Part shown: one piece after another, positions 40,561-51,467 of the stretch
Numbering within the stretch: the first letter of the stretch is position 1
Layout: the number at the start of each line of letters is the position of its first letter
Program-made: the position numbers and the translations under genes
Origin: Botryosphaeria dothidea
Taxonomy: Eukaryota; Ascomycota; Dothideomycetes; Botryosphaeriales; Botryosphaeriaceae
Assembly: GCA_011503125.2 (NCBI GenBank)
Contig: WWBZ02000016.1
Location: 1,798,001-1,862,000, forward strand
Length of the DNA stretch: 64,000 nucleotides
Direction: 5' to 3'
Notes under the pieces: generated by a model
Seen by the model: only the letters and a program-made list of their open reading frames with translations
Database searches by the model: none
What the model was told of the DNA's origin: nothing

Positions 40561-42470
40561 TCACGCCGTCTCCACCACCCTCACCACCTCCACCGCCGCC
40601 GCCTTCCCCTTCTCCAGGCAGTTCGCTCCCGTGCCTGCCGCCGCCGCCGCCGCTTGTTGCCGCGCCTGCACCTCAGGCCACCACCACCGCGCCACGGCCG
40701 CCGCCCCGCCCGCGATGCTGTCGGCCTCGATACCCTTGGCCCGCAGCACGCTGGTCGCGACGCGCGCCGCGTCGCCGTCGTAGCAGACCAGGAGCGCGCG
40801 CCGCTCGCGCAGCGACACCATGCCCGGCAGCATGCAGCGCTCCACCTGCCGCGCGAAGAAGTCGTCGAGCTCGCGCCACTGCGCCTCCAGCGTCGCCGCG
40901 TCCGCGAACGGGCTGGGCGTGCCGCGCGCCACCGTGCGCATCGGGATGTTGAACGCGCCGGGGAGGTGCCAGTCCGCGAAGTCGGACGGCTCGCGCAGGT
41001 CGAGGACGAGTGAGGCGGGCTTGGGGGCCGACAGGTGGGCGGTCGCGGTGAGCTGGGAGAGGTCGAAGAAGCGGTTGATGGCTTCGGAGACTTGGAGCTC
41101 CCATGCTTCGTCGTAGCGGTACAGGTCGACTGTGGTGAGTTTCTGCGTTTGCGTGTGTTAAAGAGGGCTGGCTCATCTGGCTGTTCGCTGCACTTACGTG
41201 GTTTACTATCGGTTGGAACTGGCTCTCGTCCAGTTTGTCGAAGTATTCGTTGATGTATTGGTACGGCAGGTCGCAGCAGAGGAACACGCAGTTGATCTCT
41301 CCATTCTGGTCTGCGAGTTCCGAGAGGGTTCCAGCTGCCTTGCGCTTCTCGATGAACTGGTACAAGCCTGTCCCATGTCAATTTTGTACCACTTGTATGG
41401 TGTTGCATGCCTACCTTGCATGTTGAATCCAGACGAAGGTCCGCAGACCAAGCCCTCACGCGAAAGCGCAAGGGACAGCGTATACGACTCCTTTGAGCCA
41501 ACCTCCTCCATTGTATCAATGGCATTGCGCCAAGGAAATGTCACTGGCGACATGAGAGCGTACGAGCGTGGGCCGGGAACTCGGTCTCCTGCTGCGGTGC
41601 AGACGCTAGTCCTGTCAGCCGATGCCATGAAAACAGACAGTGTTGTCTACTCACCCTACTCTTACCACGGACGCCTTGTTGTCCTTGAAGTAAGTGCCCA
41701 GGCCCGTCATGGTTCCAGAAGTTCCCATGCCCGCACAGAGAACACTGATTTGAGGCAGCTGCTTCAATATTTGTGGCCCTGTCCACTTGTAGTGCGCTTT
41801 CCAATTCTGGTAGAATCAGCATGAGAAACATCTCCCGACATGCCCTAGATAGTTACCGCGTCGTTCTCGTACTGGTTTGGATTTATGACCGTCTCGTCTT
41901 CCATCGCTTTGCGCCGTGCGGCTTGGATGCCGCCTCTCTCGTCGAGTGGTTCCGGCTGGGAGGGGCCGCCGAAGAGTGTGCTGAGCCTGATCAGCTGCTT
42001 GCTTGAATGGGTTTTGAGTAATTTCACTTACATGTTGAGACCAAAGAATTGCATAAGCTTCAGCTTTGCGTCACTCGTCTTGTTGCTCAAGTACGCCCGG
42101 GTGTCATCGATCCCATGGAAGACTCTTCCGACCAGGGACATGGAGATCACAGTTGAACCAGAGCTGTACTCTATGACGGTCTTCGTCTTCTCTTTCTCGA
42201 CGCTCTTCTCAAGTAGGTTCATTGCTTTGTATAGTTAGCTAGTTAGTCTCGGAGATCTACAGGTGTATTTTACTTACCAGGTAATGCTTTGACATTGTTG
42301 GCCGGAAGCATGGTCATCATTTTTGCATAGATGCGCACTCCATCTTTGCGGTACGGATTGAGACATGCTGGGATCTCTACCAATGGAAGTGGGGGCTGAT
42401 AATCCGGATCGAAGTATTTCTTGAGAGAGTCCTCTCCGGAATACACGTTGAGGGGATTATGCTGGCCCAT
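40561..42470 (-). CDS. Cysteine-synthase-like PLP enzyme fused to a rhodanese domain
   Basis: Two-domain protein of 538 residues. Exons 42470-42278, 42224-42032, 41986-41857, 41806-41655, 41611-41415, 41367-41198 and 41142-40561, all in phase. The N-terminal part has the fold-type II PLP layout: NVKALPAMNLLEK with the candidate Schiff-base lysine, YSSGSTVISMSLVGRV, TRAYLSNKTSDAKLKLMQFFGL, the phosphate loop AGMGTSGTMTGLG, and CTAAGDRVPGPRS. The C-terminal part (from about residue 345) is a rhodanese domain with LVLDLREPSDFADWHLPGA and the active-site loop VCYDGDAAR containing the sulfur-carrying cysteine. The fusion suggests sulfide or persulfide made from cysteine is passed to the rhodanese site, which is inference. 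It is divergent from an MFS gene. Confidence 0.85.
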
Positions 42471-43288
42471 GCTTGCGTTCTTTCTAAGCAACTGACGGGA
42501 CAAGTCTTGGTTCTTACACGTCAACAGCCGCGAGGTCCGGAAAGATTTTATAAGAGCTGGTCCGCCGGATAACGGAAATGGATGGGTCAAAGGAGCACAA
42601 GGTGCTCAGAAGTTCCTGAGGACCCACCCGCGTGGGAGGGGTTTTCGGGCGCTACATTGATGGCGTGTTGGCGCCTAGTCACATTCTTCCAGGGCCTATA
42701 CTGCTGATCACTTGTCAGCTAAGTGAGATCGGGTAGTTGTCGCCGCAGTGAAACACGATGATTGAAATCCGTCATCTTGCATCTCTGGTACTGTACGTAT
42801 TGACGGTGCCGCGTCCTCGCCCAAGCTCGGATCCGAGTGCTAAATGTTTCGAGCTTGAGGGAGAATGAGCAAATAAGGCACGCCGTGAGACCCGGAATGC
42901 TGATCTCAGCCCATATAAGGCATTAAAATGGAGTTCGTTTAAGCCCTCGGTCCGCGAATAAGGACTACTTGCTCGGCCGGGCCGAGAGGCGGCAAGGGGC
43001 AGTCAACGTTAGCGGGCATGGCGTGCGGCGGAAAGCGGGCACCATGGTGGCGGCGGCCCAGCCATAAAGATCACCCTCCGCGCCTTGGCGTGTGGTACAC
43101 TGTTGGCCCTGTGGGGTACCGAGAACACTTGTCGGTGAGTTATTGCTACGTCGTTGCGTAACATTATTACCTACCTCCCGTTGTCGGAATTCGCGATGGA
43201 TTGAAAGACGTTGCGCCTTCTTTCCTGGCTCCCTGTTTCCCCCGGCCTTCACCAGCAGCTGACCGGCAGCATTTTGCCTGCATCCAAG
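42471..43288. promoter_or_regulatory. Divergent promoter of the PLP/rhodanese and MFS genes
   Basis: About 0.8 kb between opposed starts; GC-rich near 42960-43060. No gene supported. Confidence 0.4.
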
Positions 43289-45351
43289 ATGAACCAGAGC
43301 AGAGAGAACCCGGACGCCACGGAGACACCATCTACTGAGTTGTCGGATGCGGGAGATAGGTCCGATGTCGAGAAAGCTCCGGTGTTTAACGAGCAGACAA
43401 AGTATTTGCCGAAGCGAAGGATCGTCGCGGTCCGTCACAGCTACTCTTTGGCTAGGAAGCGGATTTCTAATAGTCCTCCAGGTGTTTTTAGCATGCGCAA
43501 GTATTGATTTTGCTGCACTTCTTGATCAGACGTCGCTTGCCGCCAGTTTGTCAATTATCGGAAATGCCCTCGACGCAAGCAACCAGAGTTCTTGGATATC
43601 GGGAGGTTACTTCGTGTAAGCGTCAAAAATTGAAATGGCGAGGGAAAAAAGTAACTGACAAAAATAATGCAGAACTTCAACCTCATTTCAGCTTTTATAT
43701 GGCCGCTTGTCCGACATCTGGTCTCGAAAGATTATATTGCTTGTCGGCATTGCCATCTTCTTCTTCGGTTCGCTGGCTTCATCGCTTGCACAGGATGTCG
43801 TTCAACTCATCGTTTTTCGTGCGTTCACGGGTGTTGGAGGTGGAGGCTTGATGACTGTGGCGCAATTCATTGTTAGCGATGTTGTACCTCTCAGGGAACG
43901 AGGCAAATATCAAGGCATTCTGGTATGTCTGAAGCAGCATCTCGGCCCACAGTATGCAGCTAACAAATTCGATTACAGGGTGCATTCGTGGCATTAGGGA
44001 ACGGTGTCGGCCCAGTCATTGGTGGCGCACTTGCTTCTCAGTCTGCAGATTCATGGTAATTCTTCCCACATGCATCAGCCATGCGGGTATTTGCTGACAA
44101 TTCAGGCGTTGGATCTTCCGATTGAACTTGCCTCTGAGCGTCATAATGGTCATTTGCGTCATATTTTTCATGCCATTGAAGAAGGTTGAAGGAGATTGGA
44201 GACTGTGAGCTTTTCCCGCGACTTCTTTGCAAGCCTCTGCTCATGAGAGATTCCCAGAAAGCTGAAAGCCATTGATTTCATTGGTGCCGTCCTAGCTCTC
44301 GGCGGATCTGCCGTCCTTGTCCTTGCACTCACTTGGGCCGGTGGAGAGTACGAGTGGCGCTCAGCCCATGTCATTGCGTCTTTCGTAGTCGGGTTCGCCG
44401 TGTGCGTCTTCTTCGTTCTCTGGCAGTGGAAAGGAACGAGTGTCCCGCTGGTACCGCGTAAGTCCAAGAGAATTCCCCCACAACACCACTCAACTAATCC
44501 ACGGCGCAGTGTACATCTTCAAGAGCAGAGTCGTCAACGGCGCCTCCATCACCATGTTCATCAACGGCTGGAACTTCGTCACCCAAGTCTACTACGTCCC
44601 GACCTTCTACCAGCTCGTCTACGGCTACTCGGCCACCAAAGCCGGCGCGCTCCTCCTGCCCATCACCCTGACGCAAACCCTCAGCAGCACGCTCTCCGGG
44701 CTCATGGTGACGTGGACGGGCCGCTACCGCGAAAACATCCTCGTCGGCTGGGTGCTCTGGGCCGTCGGCCTCGGCCTCTTCGCGACGCTCGACGACGCGT
44801 CCGGGCTGGGCAAGCAGATCGGCTACGCGGTCCTGACGGGCCTGGGCGTCGGCAACACGCTGCAGCCGTCGCTCGTCGCCATCCAGGCCGGCGTCGAGCG
44901 CCGCGACATGGCCGTCGTGACGTCGTTCCGCAACTTCATCCGCAACCTCGGCGCCACGCTGGGCCTCGCCATCGCCGGCACCATCGTCAACAACTCGCTG
45001 CGCGCCGCCCTGGTGCCGCTGGGCCTCTCGGCCGCGGACGTCCGCGCGCTGCTGAAGAACCCCGAGGCGGCGCTCGGCGGGGGCGGCGCGGCCGCTGATG
45101 AGACCCGGGCGGTGCTGAAGACGGCGTACAAGAGCGCCTTTCGGATCCTGTTCTATGTCAATGCTGCGCTGGCTGCGGTGGCGTTCTTCGTGGCGCTGGC
45201 GCTCTTGCCGCAGATCAGCCTCGTGAGGGCGGACGACAAGAAGCTGCAGGAAGAGGCGCGCTTGAAGGAGGAGGCGCGGCGGAATGCGAAGTCGGAGGCG
45301 AGGGCGGAGACGAAGGAGAGGAAGGAAGCCTCCCCTGACAACGGCGCATAG
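43289..45351 (+). CDS. MFS drug/proton antiporter, DHA2-type (14 TM)
   Basis: Efflux transporter of 580 residues. Seven exons close in phase: 43289-43429, 43482-43615, 43673-43922, 43979-44055, 44106-44204, 44258-44457 and 44510-45351. After a polar N terminus the helices start at VFLACASIDFAALLDQTSLAASL (the family's D-x-T motif in TM1), then GRLSDIWSRKIILLVG (motif A), FRAFTGVGGGGLMTVAQF, GNGVGPVIGGALAS (motif C region), WRWIFRLNLPLSVIM, and repeated helices to FYVNAALAAVAFFVALALLP. The C-terminal tail is charged (KEEARRNAKSEARAE). This layout fits DHA2 exporters of toxic compounds or secondary metabolites. No biosynthetic cluster is adjacent, so the substrate is open. Confidence 0.9.
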
Positions 45352-45941
45352 CCTATGCTTCTGATCAAATGATCTGTGGGGTTGGAGACTTTGGAATAGG
45401 GACTTGTTTGGCCTCGTATGTTACGAATTAATGGCTTCGGAGGTTCAGCGTCTTTGGCCGCTGCGCCCACCGGAGTGATGTCGAAAGGGAGCCCGTCCTC
45501 GAAGCTAGTACTAGCAGTTGCACATTCGACAATGTATTCAGAGCAAGCTTTTGTACTATAACTTGGACGGGTCTGTGCGGCGTGTTTTCGTTGAAGAAAA
45601 TTTTGTTCTTAATGGAAACCACATCTTCGTGTATTACAGTGCTTCTTAGGTGCAGCTTATGTGACTCGGACGGTGCAAACGATCACGACTGCAATACACA
45701 TATATAAACATTCATCCGTATACAAGTGTAATTGGTCTTTTGAGACACTTGCATCTGGATGAGTGCTTCCAGTCCCCACGGTAAGGGCGCCGTCATCCTT
45801 TCAGCTGAGAGAAACACCAGTCCGCATAAGTCGAACCTGAGAAGCACTACATGAGATGGAACGTGATAAATTGATTTGTATTCATTGCATTGAACGTGAG
45901 ACTGAATAGATCACAGCCCCTTGTTGTCCTGAAGTCATGAT
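45352..45941. other. Intergenic region carrying repeat remnants
   Basis: Between the convergent MFS and secreted-protein genes. It holds repeat B (45434-45474) and an imperfect inverted repeat at 45711-45768 whose left arm (ATTCATCCGTATACAAGTG) resembles the inner motif of repeat family A. Confidence 0.45.
45434..45474 (+). repeat. Dispersed repeat B, copy 2
   Basis: GCTTCGGAGGTTCAGCGTCTTTG... matches 11003-11043 over 41 nt with three differences. It lies just past the MFS stop and 0.5 kb from the secreted-protein gene. Confidence 0.6.
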
Positions 45942-46198
45942 CTACGGGCACGCCTTGTAACCGCGTCCCTCTCCATCGCGGTCGCAGCACTGGTCCTATA
46001 ATGTAAGATTAGATATTGTAACAGTGAGATGGGCAGTAGATGAATACTTACCACCGTAACCGTGTATGCGCAGCAAAGGTAAGGCTGCGAGGAGACCTGC
46101 CAAGGAGCGTCGGCAGGGCAGCCAGGATCCGCGCGGGCCTGAATGGTGGCGGCGTGGATGCCGGCGGCGAAAAGAATGGCAGCGAGTGAGAACTTCAT
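45942..46198 (-). CDS. Small secreted cysteine-rich protein
   Basis: A 66-residue precursor. Exons 46198-46052 and 45995-45942 join in phase 0 through a 56-nt intron with GTAAGT and a TAG acceptor. A signal peptide (MKFSLAAILFAAGIHA) is followed by a short pro-like stretch (ATIQARADPG) and a small mature part with six cysteines in the order C...CC...CC...C, ending GYKACP. The C-CC-CC-C pattern is that of small disulfide-knotted secreted fungal proteins; hydrophobins have eight, so this is not one. The family is not recognised. A TATA box lies 66 bp before the ATG. Repeats of families A and B flank the gene, a setting common for effector-like genes. The role is unknown. Confidence 0.8.
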
Positions 46199-46263
46199 TT
46201 TTAGAGAGATCGGATTGGTCGGTGGTGGAAGGAACGAGTCTTCCTGGTCCCCCCCTGGGTGTC

Positions 46264-46271
46264 TTTATATA
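46264..46271 (-). promoter_or_regulatory. TATA box of the secreted-protein gene
   Basis: TATATAAA on the minus strand, 66 bp upstream of the ATG at 46198. Position and sequence are both canonical for a strongly regulated fungal promoter. Confidence 0.5.
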
Positions 46272-47122
46272 CAGACATCCGCCAAGGCCCCTCCTGTTGA
46301 TCGCCTGTAAACATCAGGCGATGGTCCTTCCGTTTCTTCCTTGGAATAGGCCCACGGAAGCGGGGAGTCCCAGGCGGCCAATTGTGTAGCGTGTGTTTCG
46401 AGCTTTCTCGCCTCTTGTTGAGCACCAAGGCTGCGCTTTGGCAAACACGAGGGGTAATCTCCCTGTTATAGACAGTGGAAGGCTTGGCGGAACTTGATTA
46501 TCCGGCTTGAACTCGCTTCAGAGAAGTCGTTGTTATAATCACATAGTCTATGGCTCCACAGTCTTCGGTACCCTACAGTTTTAATTACTCTATGTCTTTC
46601 TAGAAAAGTCGATGGTGAACATGCGGTTGTGGCTCCTGAAAACGCATGAAATAGGCCACTGACAGATCAGAAGACGTTAGGCCAACAGTCGCTAAGCCAT
46701 TTGACGCTCTTGAGCTAAAGACATGAATCAAGATCGCTTGGCCCGGTATTCGACTACTTTTGGCGAATGTTTCAACAACCATATCCTCGTATTCTTCTAC
46801 AACCAACGAGAGCCCAGGAACGAGGCATTACGTAGCAAACATCAAGCGTACGTTGATTGCTGCCATACATACGGTCGTGCAGAATGACTAATTATCTTCA
46901 TCGTCGCTAAAACAGTGGCGGACCGATGTGTTCTTCCATACGATGGTGCTCGGTTACACCAGAACAGAAGCATGCCAAAGCTTGTTTCATCTGAAACAGA
47001 GCTCTGTCAACCGAATGTTTTTGACGGATCCGCGGACCGAGGACCAAGGATGCATGACCAATGTCGCCGATCAATACCTCCGTACGGCACCCTTCCAAAA
47101 CTAACGAGCCTTCGTACGATAC

Positions 47123-47335
47123 ACAGAGGAGTGCTGCAGCCGACGGTTAACGCCGAACATAATATTCCTAGCAAAAGGCCAGGCAAAGGCCTGAAACATC
47201 TTCCATGGGGATTCGAACTATTCATCCGGACTCGAGTGTATTGCATTACTAGAGACAAGCTTCTGTTTCCCATGGAAGATGTTTTTTTTTGTTGAAGGCC
47301 ATAGTCTTTAACCGTCGGCTGCAGCACTCCTCTGT
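47123..47335. mobile_element. MITE-like element with perfect 28-bp terminal inverted repeats
   Basis: The left end 47123-47150 (ACAGAGGAGTGCTGCAGCCG and on) is the exact inverse complement of 47308-47335. Inside, a second perfect 16-bp inverted pair (47194-47209 and 47269-47284, AAACATCTTCCATGGG) makes a nested hairpin. The element is about 213 bp and has no ORF, so it is non-autonomous. Target-site duplication is unclear; the flanks read ATAC/ATGC. Diverged relatives occur at 25823, 37596 and perhaps 45711. Confidence 0.85.
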
Positions 47336-47484
47336 ATGCATGCATATTTGTCTTACGCCAACGATAAACGAAGCATTTGAACACCACATCAGATATTCTC
47401 TCCATTGGCAGTTGTATGGCGAGTTCTCTACAAAATCATTACCCAGAGATTAAGACCGGCTGAGCCAAAATCCAGCTACTACTA

Positions 47485-49943
47485 TCATGACGCCAAAAAG
47501 AAACGATCCCTATGCCAGCCAAACCACTTCATCATCCTCTTCCCCCAGGACTGGAGCATGATAAGGTCGATCTTTGGTACGGGATGCGGCTTATGGAAAA
47601 TGATCTTTCCACCAGAAGTCCCCGCTGCCTGTCCTTGGTTGAGGAACACGACCGACGAGCCGCCATTGTTCTGAGCCGAGAACGCCATATCCGCCATAGC
47701 TTGCACGAAAGCACCCCAGTCGATCGATTTGGAGACATCTTCGCCTATAATCGGGAACATGGCTTTGAGGACTTTCAAGGTTCGTTTGTTCGAAATTGCG
47801 AATCTTCCATCTAGCTCCTTCTTCTCGCCTCCTGCATCTTTGGCGGGTTCGGGCGACGGGGTTTCTCGATTGCCTGAGCCTTGTCCCCGCGTCTTCGCTT
47901 TGGCCTTTGGTTCATGTATCTCCCTTTTGGCGTTTTCCGGAGGCTCTCCCAAGTCGGATATGGCCGAGAACTGGTTGACATCTGGGATTGCCATACGGCC
48001 TTGAGTTCGACTGGCTTGTGCCTTTCTGACAGCCTGCTCCCGCTCTTCCGCACAAGCGTCCAAGTATTCCTTGCTGGCATGACCCAAGAGGAACTCAAGG
48101 CTTAGTTGCATGTCCTCCTCTGGCAGGTTTTCTCGCACCATCATATCTTTGTAAGCCAGCGAAAACAATTTCCAAACATCTTGAAGAGTTTCATGGCTTG
48201 CATCCAGCCCCTGCAGCCAGTTCTGATTTTTGGGTCCGCTGAGAGGGCCAACGTCGAAGAAGCGCTTTAGCTTGGAGGCAAGCGATCTCGCTACCTCGGG
48301 CGGCAGCGGTCCTTTGAGCTTGTTGAGCGACCTCTATGCGAACCTGTCATCTTCCCTTTGGACTTGGTCAGCACGGCGGCGCGTGTTCTGCGGACGATTC
48401 AGGCGAAGACAGAGCAGTATCGTGGAGATGGTTGCGTGATCTTGCAAATGCGTGAGCAGCACTTCATCAAGGCGCTCGCGCTCTTTGGCGGAACATTCAG
48501 CGAGATGGTTGGCGTGGAAATTAAAAAGCAAAACGGTTTGGGAAAGCGGACCATTGTCGAGCCGAAGTGGCTGATTTTCTGGCTTGGCCACCAGCATTAT
48601 AAAACACCACTCTAGCGGATCTTCATCCATGATATCGGCGAGTTCAACGGATGACCTCCGATTGAATGATAATTCATCACCTCCCGCAGCCGGCTGGAAG
48701 TCCCACTTGTGACTGAAGCCAGGCCGCTGAAAGATCATGCGAGGAAGGAGATGTCGAGTCTGTTCTTGCATTCGACTGTAGAGTAATACCTCAAGCGCCC
48801 CGAGTGCTTGATCGTATTCTGGAGGGAGTGGCAGGCCTGGAGCAATCTGATCTTTTGACCAGTCGTGCCAATTCTTGGCGTTGGTTAGCTCATCCAAGAC
48901 AGACTTCCAGAACCAGGCGGTGACGGCGTCATCGCATAGTCTTCTCAGAACATAATAGTATCCTTCAGTCGTGTTAAATGCCTTGAAGCTTCTGTTTTGT
49001 CTTATCAATTGCACGTAACGCCGTAGATATGAAGGCTGCGTTTGTAGAAGCCAGAGGTGATCTGCTGCTGCGTCCATCTGCACCTTCGCCCGGGCCGTGA
49101 GGTCATCGACATGTATGTAAGGGGGAGCTGAAAATGCGTGATAAGTGCGATGTGATCGGTAACCACTGTGGCCACTTCGGAACGCTGTACGCGCCATTTC
49201 CATGAATTTTGCTGATCCAGTGGCTGACTGAATGTCGGCTTCTCCGAGGATCTGATTGACAACATTGCGAGAAATCGAAGAAGGCAGGCCTGGGCTTCGA
49301 AAATGAGTTTCGCTCGAGGAAAGGGGACAATGTCTGATCTATGAGCAGCTTGTGCGTCCCAAGCGACCAGACTCCCATACTTTTCTCTGTACATGGCAAC
49401 ACAGGCACCAGAGATCTCAACATCTAGGTAACACAAGTTCCAGCCGGTGGCCAACTCCATGCTGTCGGAAGGGGCCCACATGTACGGGTGATAATATGTC
49501 CGATTGTAGAGCAAGCTCAGAAAGAGAGCGAGATGATTTTTCAAAACGTCCACGCTCAGGTACGGCAGGAGGAAATTCTTCCCAAGTTTTCGAGCATCCT
49601 CCCAGGGTAGGTGCGCGTCCATGCAAACATACCGCAGGAGGTGCCAGCGATCCACGCAAAGGTTCGGATCAGCTTGCAGCAACCAGAGCTCCCGCTTCTC
49701 CCTGCTCCGCTTCTTCCAACGGCTCATGATTCTGTCGCCGTGCAACCTGCACTTGGTTTTCAAGAACATGAAGTCCTCATTCATTTGGTCGAAGAGTTTT
49801 TGGAGGACCTTTCACGACTCAGCGATCGAAATAGATCTTGTGTAGTTGGAGCAGTCATTCTGTTGTTCAACAGGGGAACGGTAGGTGTTCGAGCACTGGG
49901 GACATAGGCAAGGTGGACGATAAAAACGACACTCTTCCGCCAT
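47485..49943 (-). pseudogene. Large fungal-specific protein gene with two stops and a frameshift
   Basis: From ATG 49943 (MAEECRFYRPPCLCPQC) to the stop at 47485 about 819 codons of continuous homology-like coding can be followed, but three lesions break it: TGA at 49814-49812, a one-base deletion near 49266-49270 (the reading passes from ...LLRFL to NVVNQILGEADIQ), and TAG at 48336-48334. The middle carries PRAKLIFEAQACLL, ADHLWLLQTQPSYLRRYV, and DPLEWCFIMLVAKPENQPL, as in a family of uncharacterised ascomycete proteins. The last about 90 codons (IDWGAFVQAMADMAF, GGSSVVF, IIFHKPHP, MLQSWGKRMMKWFGW) have a layout like a HicA-type RNA-binding/RNase fold, though the usual catalytic His after GS is replaced by Ser. 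No function is assigned. Confidence 0.75.
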
Positions 49944-50936
49944 CGTTCTCTTTTATTCCGGCCTGTTGCTGAATTTTTCAGTTGGAGTTGACGGTTTGAG
50001 TTGAGTCCGACGATTAGAGATTGGGTTGACAATCAGAGAGGTTGAGAAATGGGGTTTGTAATCGTGAACCTGGTCGAGTTGGAAGAAAAGTGACGGTGGT
50101 ATAAGAGCGAAGGGAAGAGGGCGGCAGAACAGAGCAGATGGTCCTCTACCGGTGTTAAGCGACCAGGCTAGCCCAATTTGGCAAGTTGCGGAAAGTGAAT
50201 GGACAAAGAGCGACCCACTGCAAAAACGTCCGTGGGTTCGTTCACTAATAATACATGGAGCTCTATTTCAATTCATTGATTGTCTTGAAGTAGGTTCTTA
50301 TAAACACTGGGATGAGTTGATTATACATTGGTTTATTCTATGCCAGAACGGCGTCCATTCTTGGTACAGCTTGTACACCTGAATGGCAGAAGAAGGGAAG
50401 TGGATGGTAGGGGAAAGGTGCGAGCAACATCTGAAGTTAGTAACCGCTAGCCCAGAACGCATCACTGAATCTCGAAGCCTGGAATTCACTCCATCGTACC
50501 CGGAGGAGCCACGACCACATCAACCGTGTGCCTTGAAGAGCCAACCTCAGACACCGTACGCATGCCCCGACCTCCCTTTACATAGTGTTTGCCACAAAAT
50601 GGGGAGAAAACCCCAGAACAAATCACCAAGCGGAGGACATCAATAGATTACTTCCCTCTACGTTCAGCCCTGGAGGCCGGAAAGACTTTCAGAAAGAAAA
50701 TTCAAAACTGGTTGGAATTCAGTCATCGGCCCCAGCGGACACCACACGAAGGAGGCTGTAAGGCAAAGCCGGGAACTACTTTCTTTTTTTCCATCATCTC
50801 TCTCATAACCGACGTCAAGCTCGCAGGACATACTACCCACGTGCCCGACTTCCACGCGCCCAGCCCCAAGCAACGTCCACCGAGCATAGCTCATCAGCAA
50901 ACCACACTCCCCAAAGACAAACAAAAAACGAACCCC
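49944..50936. other. Intergenic interval, nothing recognised
   Basis: About 1 kb between the pseudogene 5' end and the stop of the NTF2-like gene. Open frames on the plus strand here run into the antisense of the next gene and are not supported. Confidence 0.35.
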
Positions 50937-51467
50937 TCAACCCTCCTTCAACGTGATCCCACCCCTCACATCCTCCCCCACCTCCCCATGCGCCTCCCTC
51001 ACCAGCGTCCCCAACCGCGCGCTCGCCGCCGCATCGATGAACTCGGCGCTCTCCTCGATCAGCACCTCCTCGCCCTCCCCACCCGTAAACCCCAGCACCC
51101 AGACCAAATCCTGCTCGACCACCTCCGCCTCGTGCGCGGGCACGCCGCCGACCCGCAGGAAATAGCTCATCCGCACCATCGCCCGCCTCTTGCGCTCGTC
51201 GACAAAGACGTCGTGCACCTCCGACTTCCTCGCGCCGTCGACGTAGCGGCCCGTCGACCTGAGGTGCGCGAGGAAGGCGGCGTTGTCCATGACGTCCGCG
51301 AGCTTTGGGTTGCGGGCGACGAGGTGGCCGGCGTGGCCCCAGGTGTGTTTTGCGTGAGGAGCGCGGATGCTCATTATCTGCTCGGTGGAATTGGGAGACG
51401 CGTGGGTCAGGGCGAGGCTGTAGAGGGTGGTGTAGAGCGGCGGTGGCTGTTGTTGGGTCGGCGCCAT
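50937..51467 (-). CDS. NTF2/SnoaL-like small protein
   Basis: A 176-residue intronless protein. The order of elements, an N-terminal helix (TTLYSLALTHASPNSTEQIMSIRAP), the segment HTWGHAGHLVARNPKLADVMDNAAFLAHL, then beta-rich KSEVHDVFVDERKRRAMVRMSYFLR and VEQDLVWVLGFTGGEGEEVLIEESAEFIDAAA, fits the fungal SnoaL-like (NTF2 fold) family, in which roles vary from isomerase-like to unknown. The start at 51467 is the first ATG and is followed by a typical MAP... N terminus. Cytosolic; no signal peptide. Catalytic residues cannot be assigned. Confidence 0.7.
   Translation of the reverse strand: MAPTQQQPPPLYTTLYSLALTHASPNSTEQIMSIRAPHAKHTWGHAGHLVARNPKLADVMDNAAFLAHLRSTGRYVDGARKSEVHDVFVDERKRRAMVRMSYFLRVGGVPAHEAEVVEQDLVWVLGFTGGEGEEVLIEESAEFIDAAASARLGTLVREAHGEVGEDVRGGITLKEG

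Larger units (their letters stand above)
46199..47484. other. Intergenic region with a MITE
   Basis: About 1.3 kb between the secreted-protein promoter and the 3' end of a pseudogene. Apart from the MITE at 47123-47335 no gene is supported. Confidence 0.5.

Noticed and set aside
47205..47225. tRNA T-arm-like string (complement of GGGGATTCGAACT)
   Set aside because: It lies inside the MITE and no acceptor, D-arm or anticodon arm can be folded around it.
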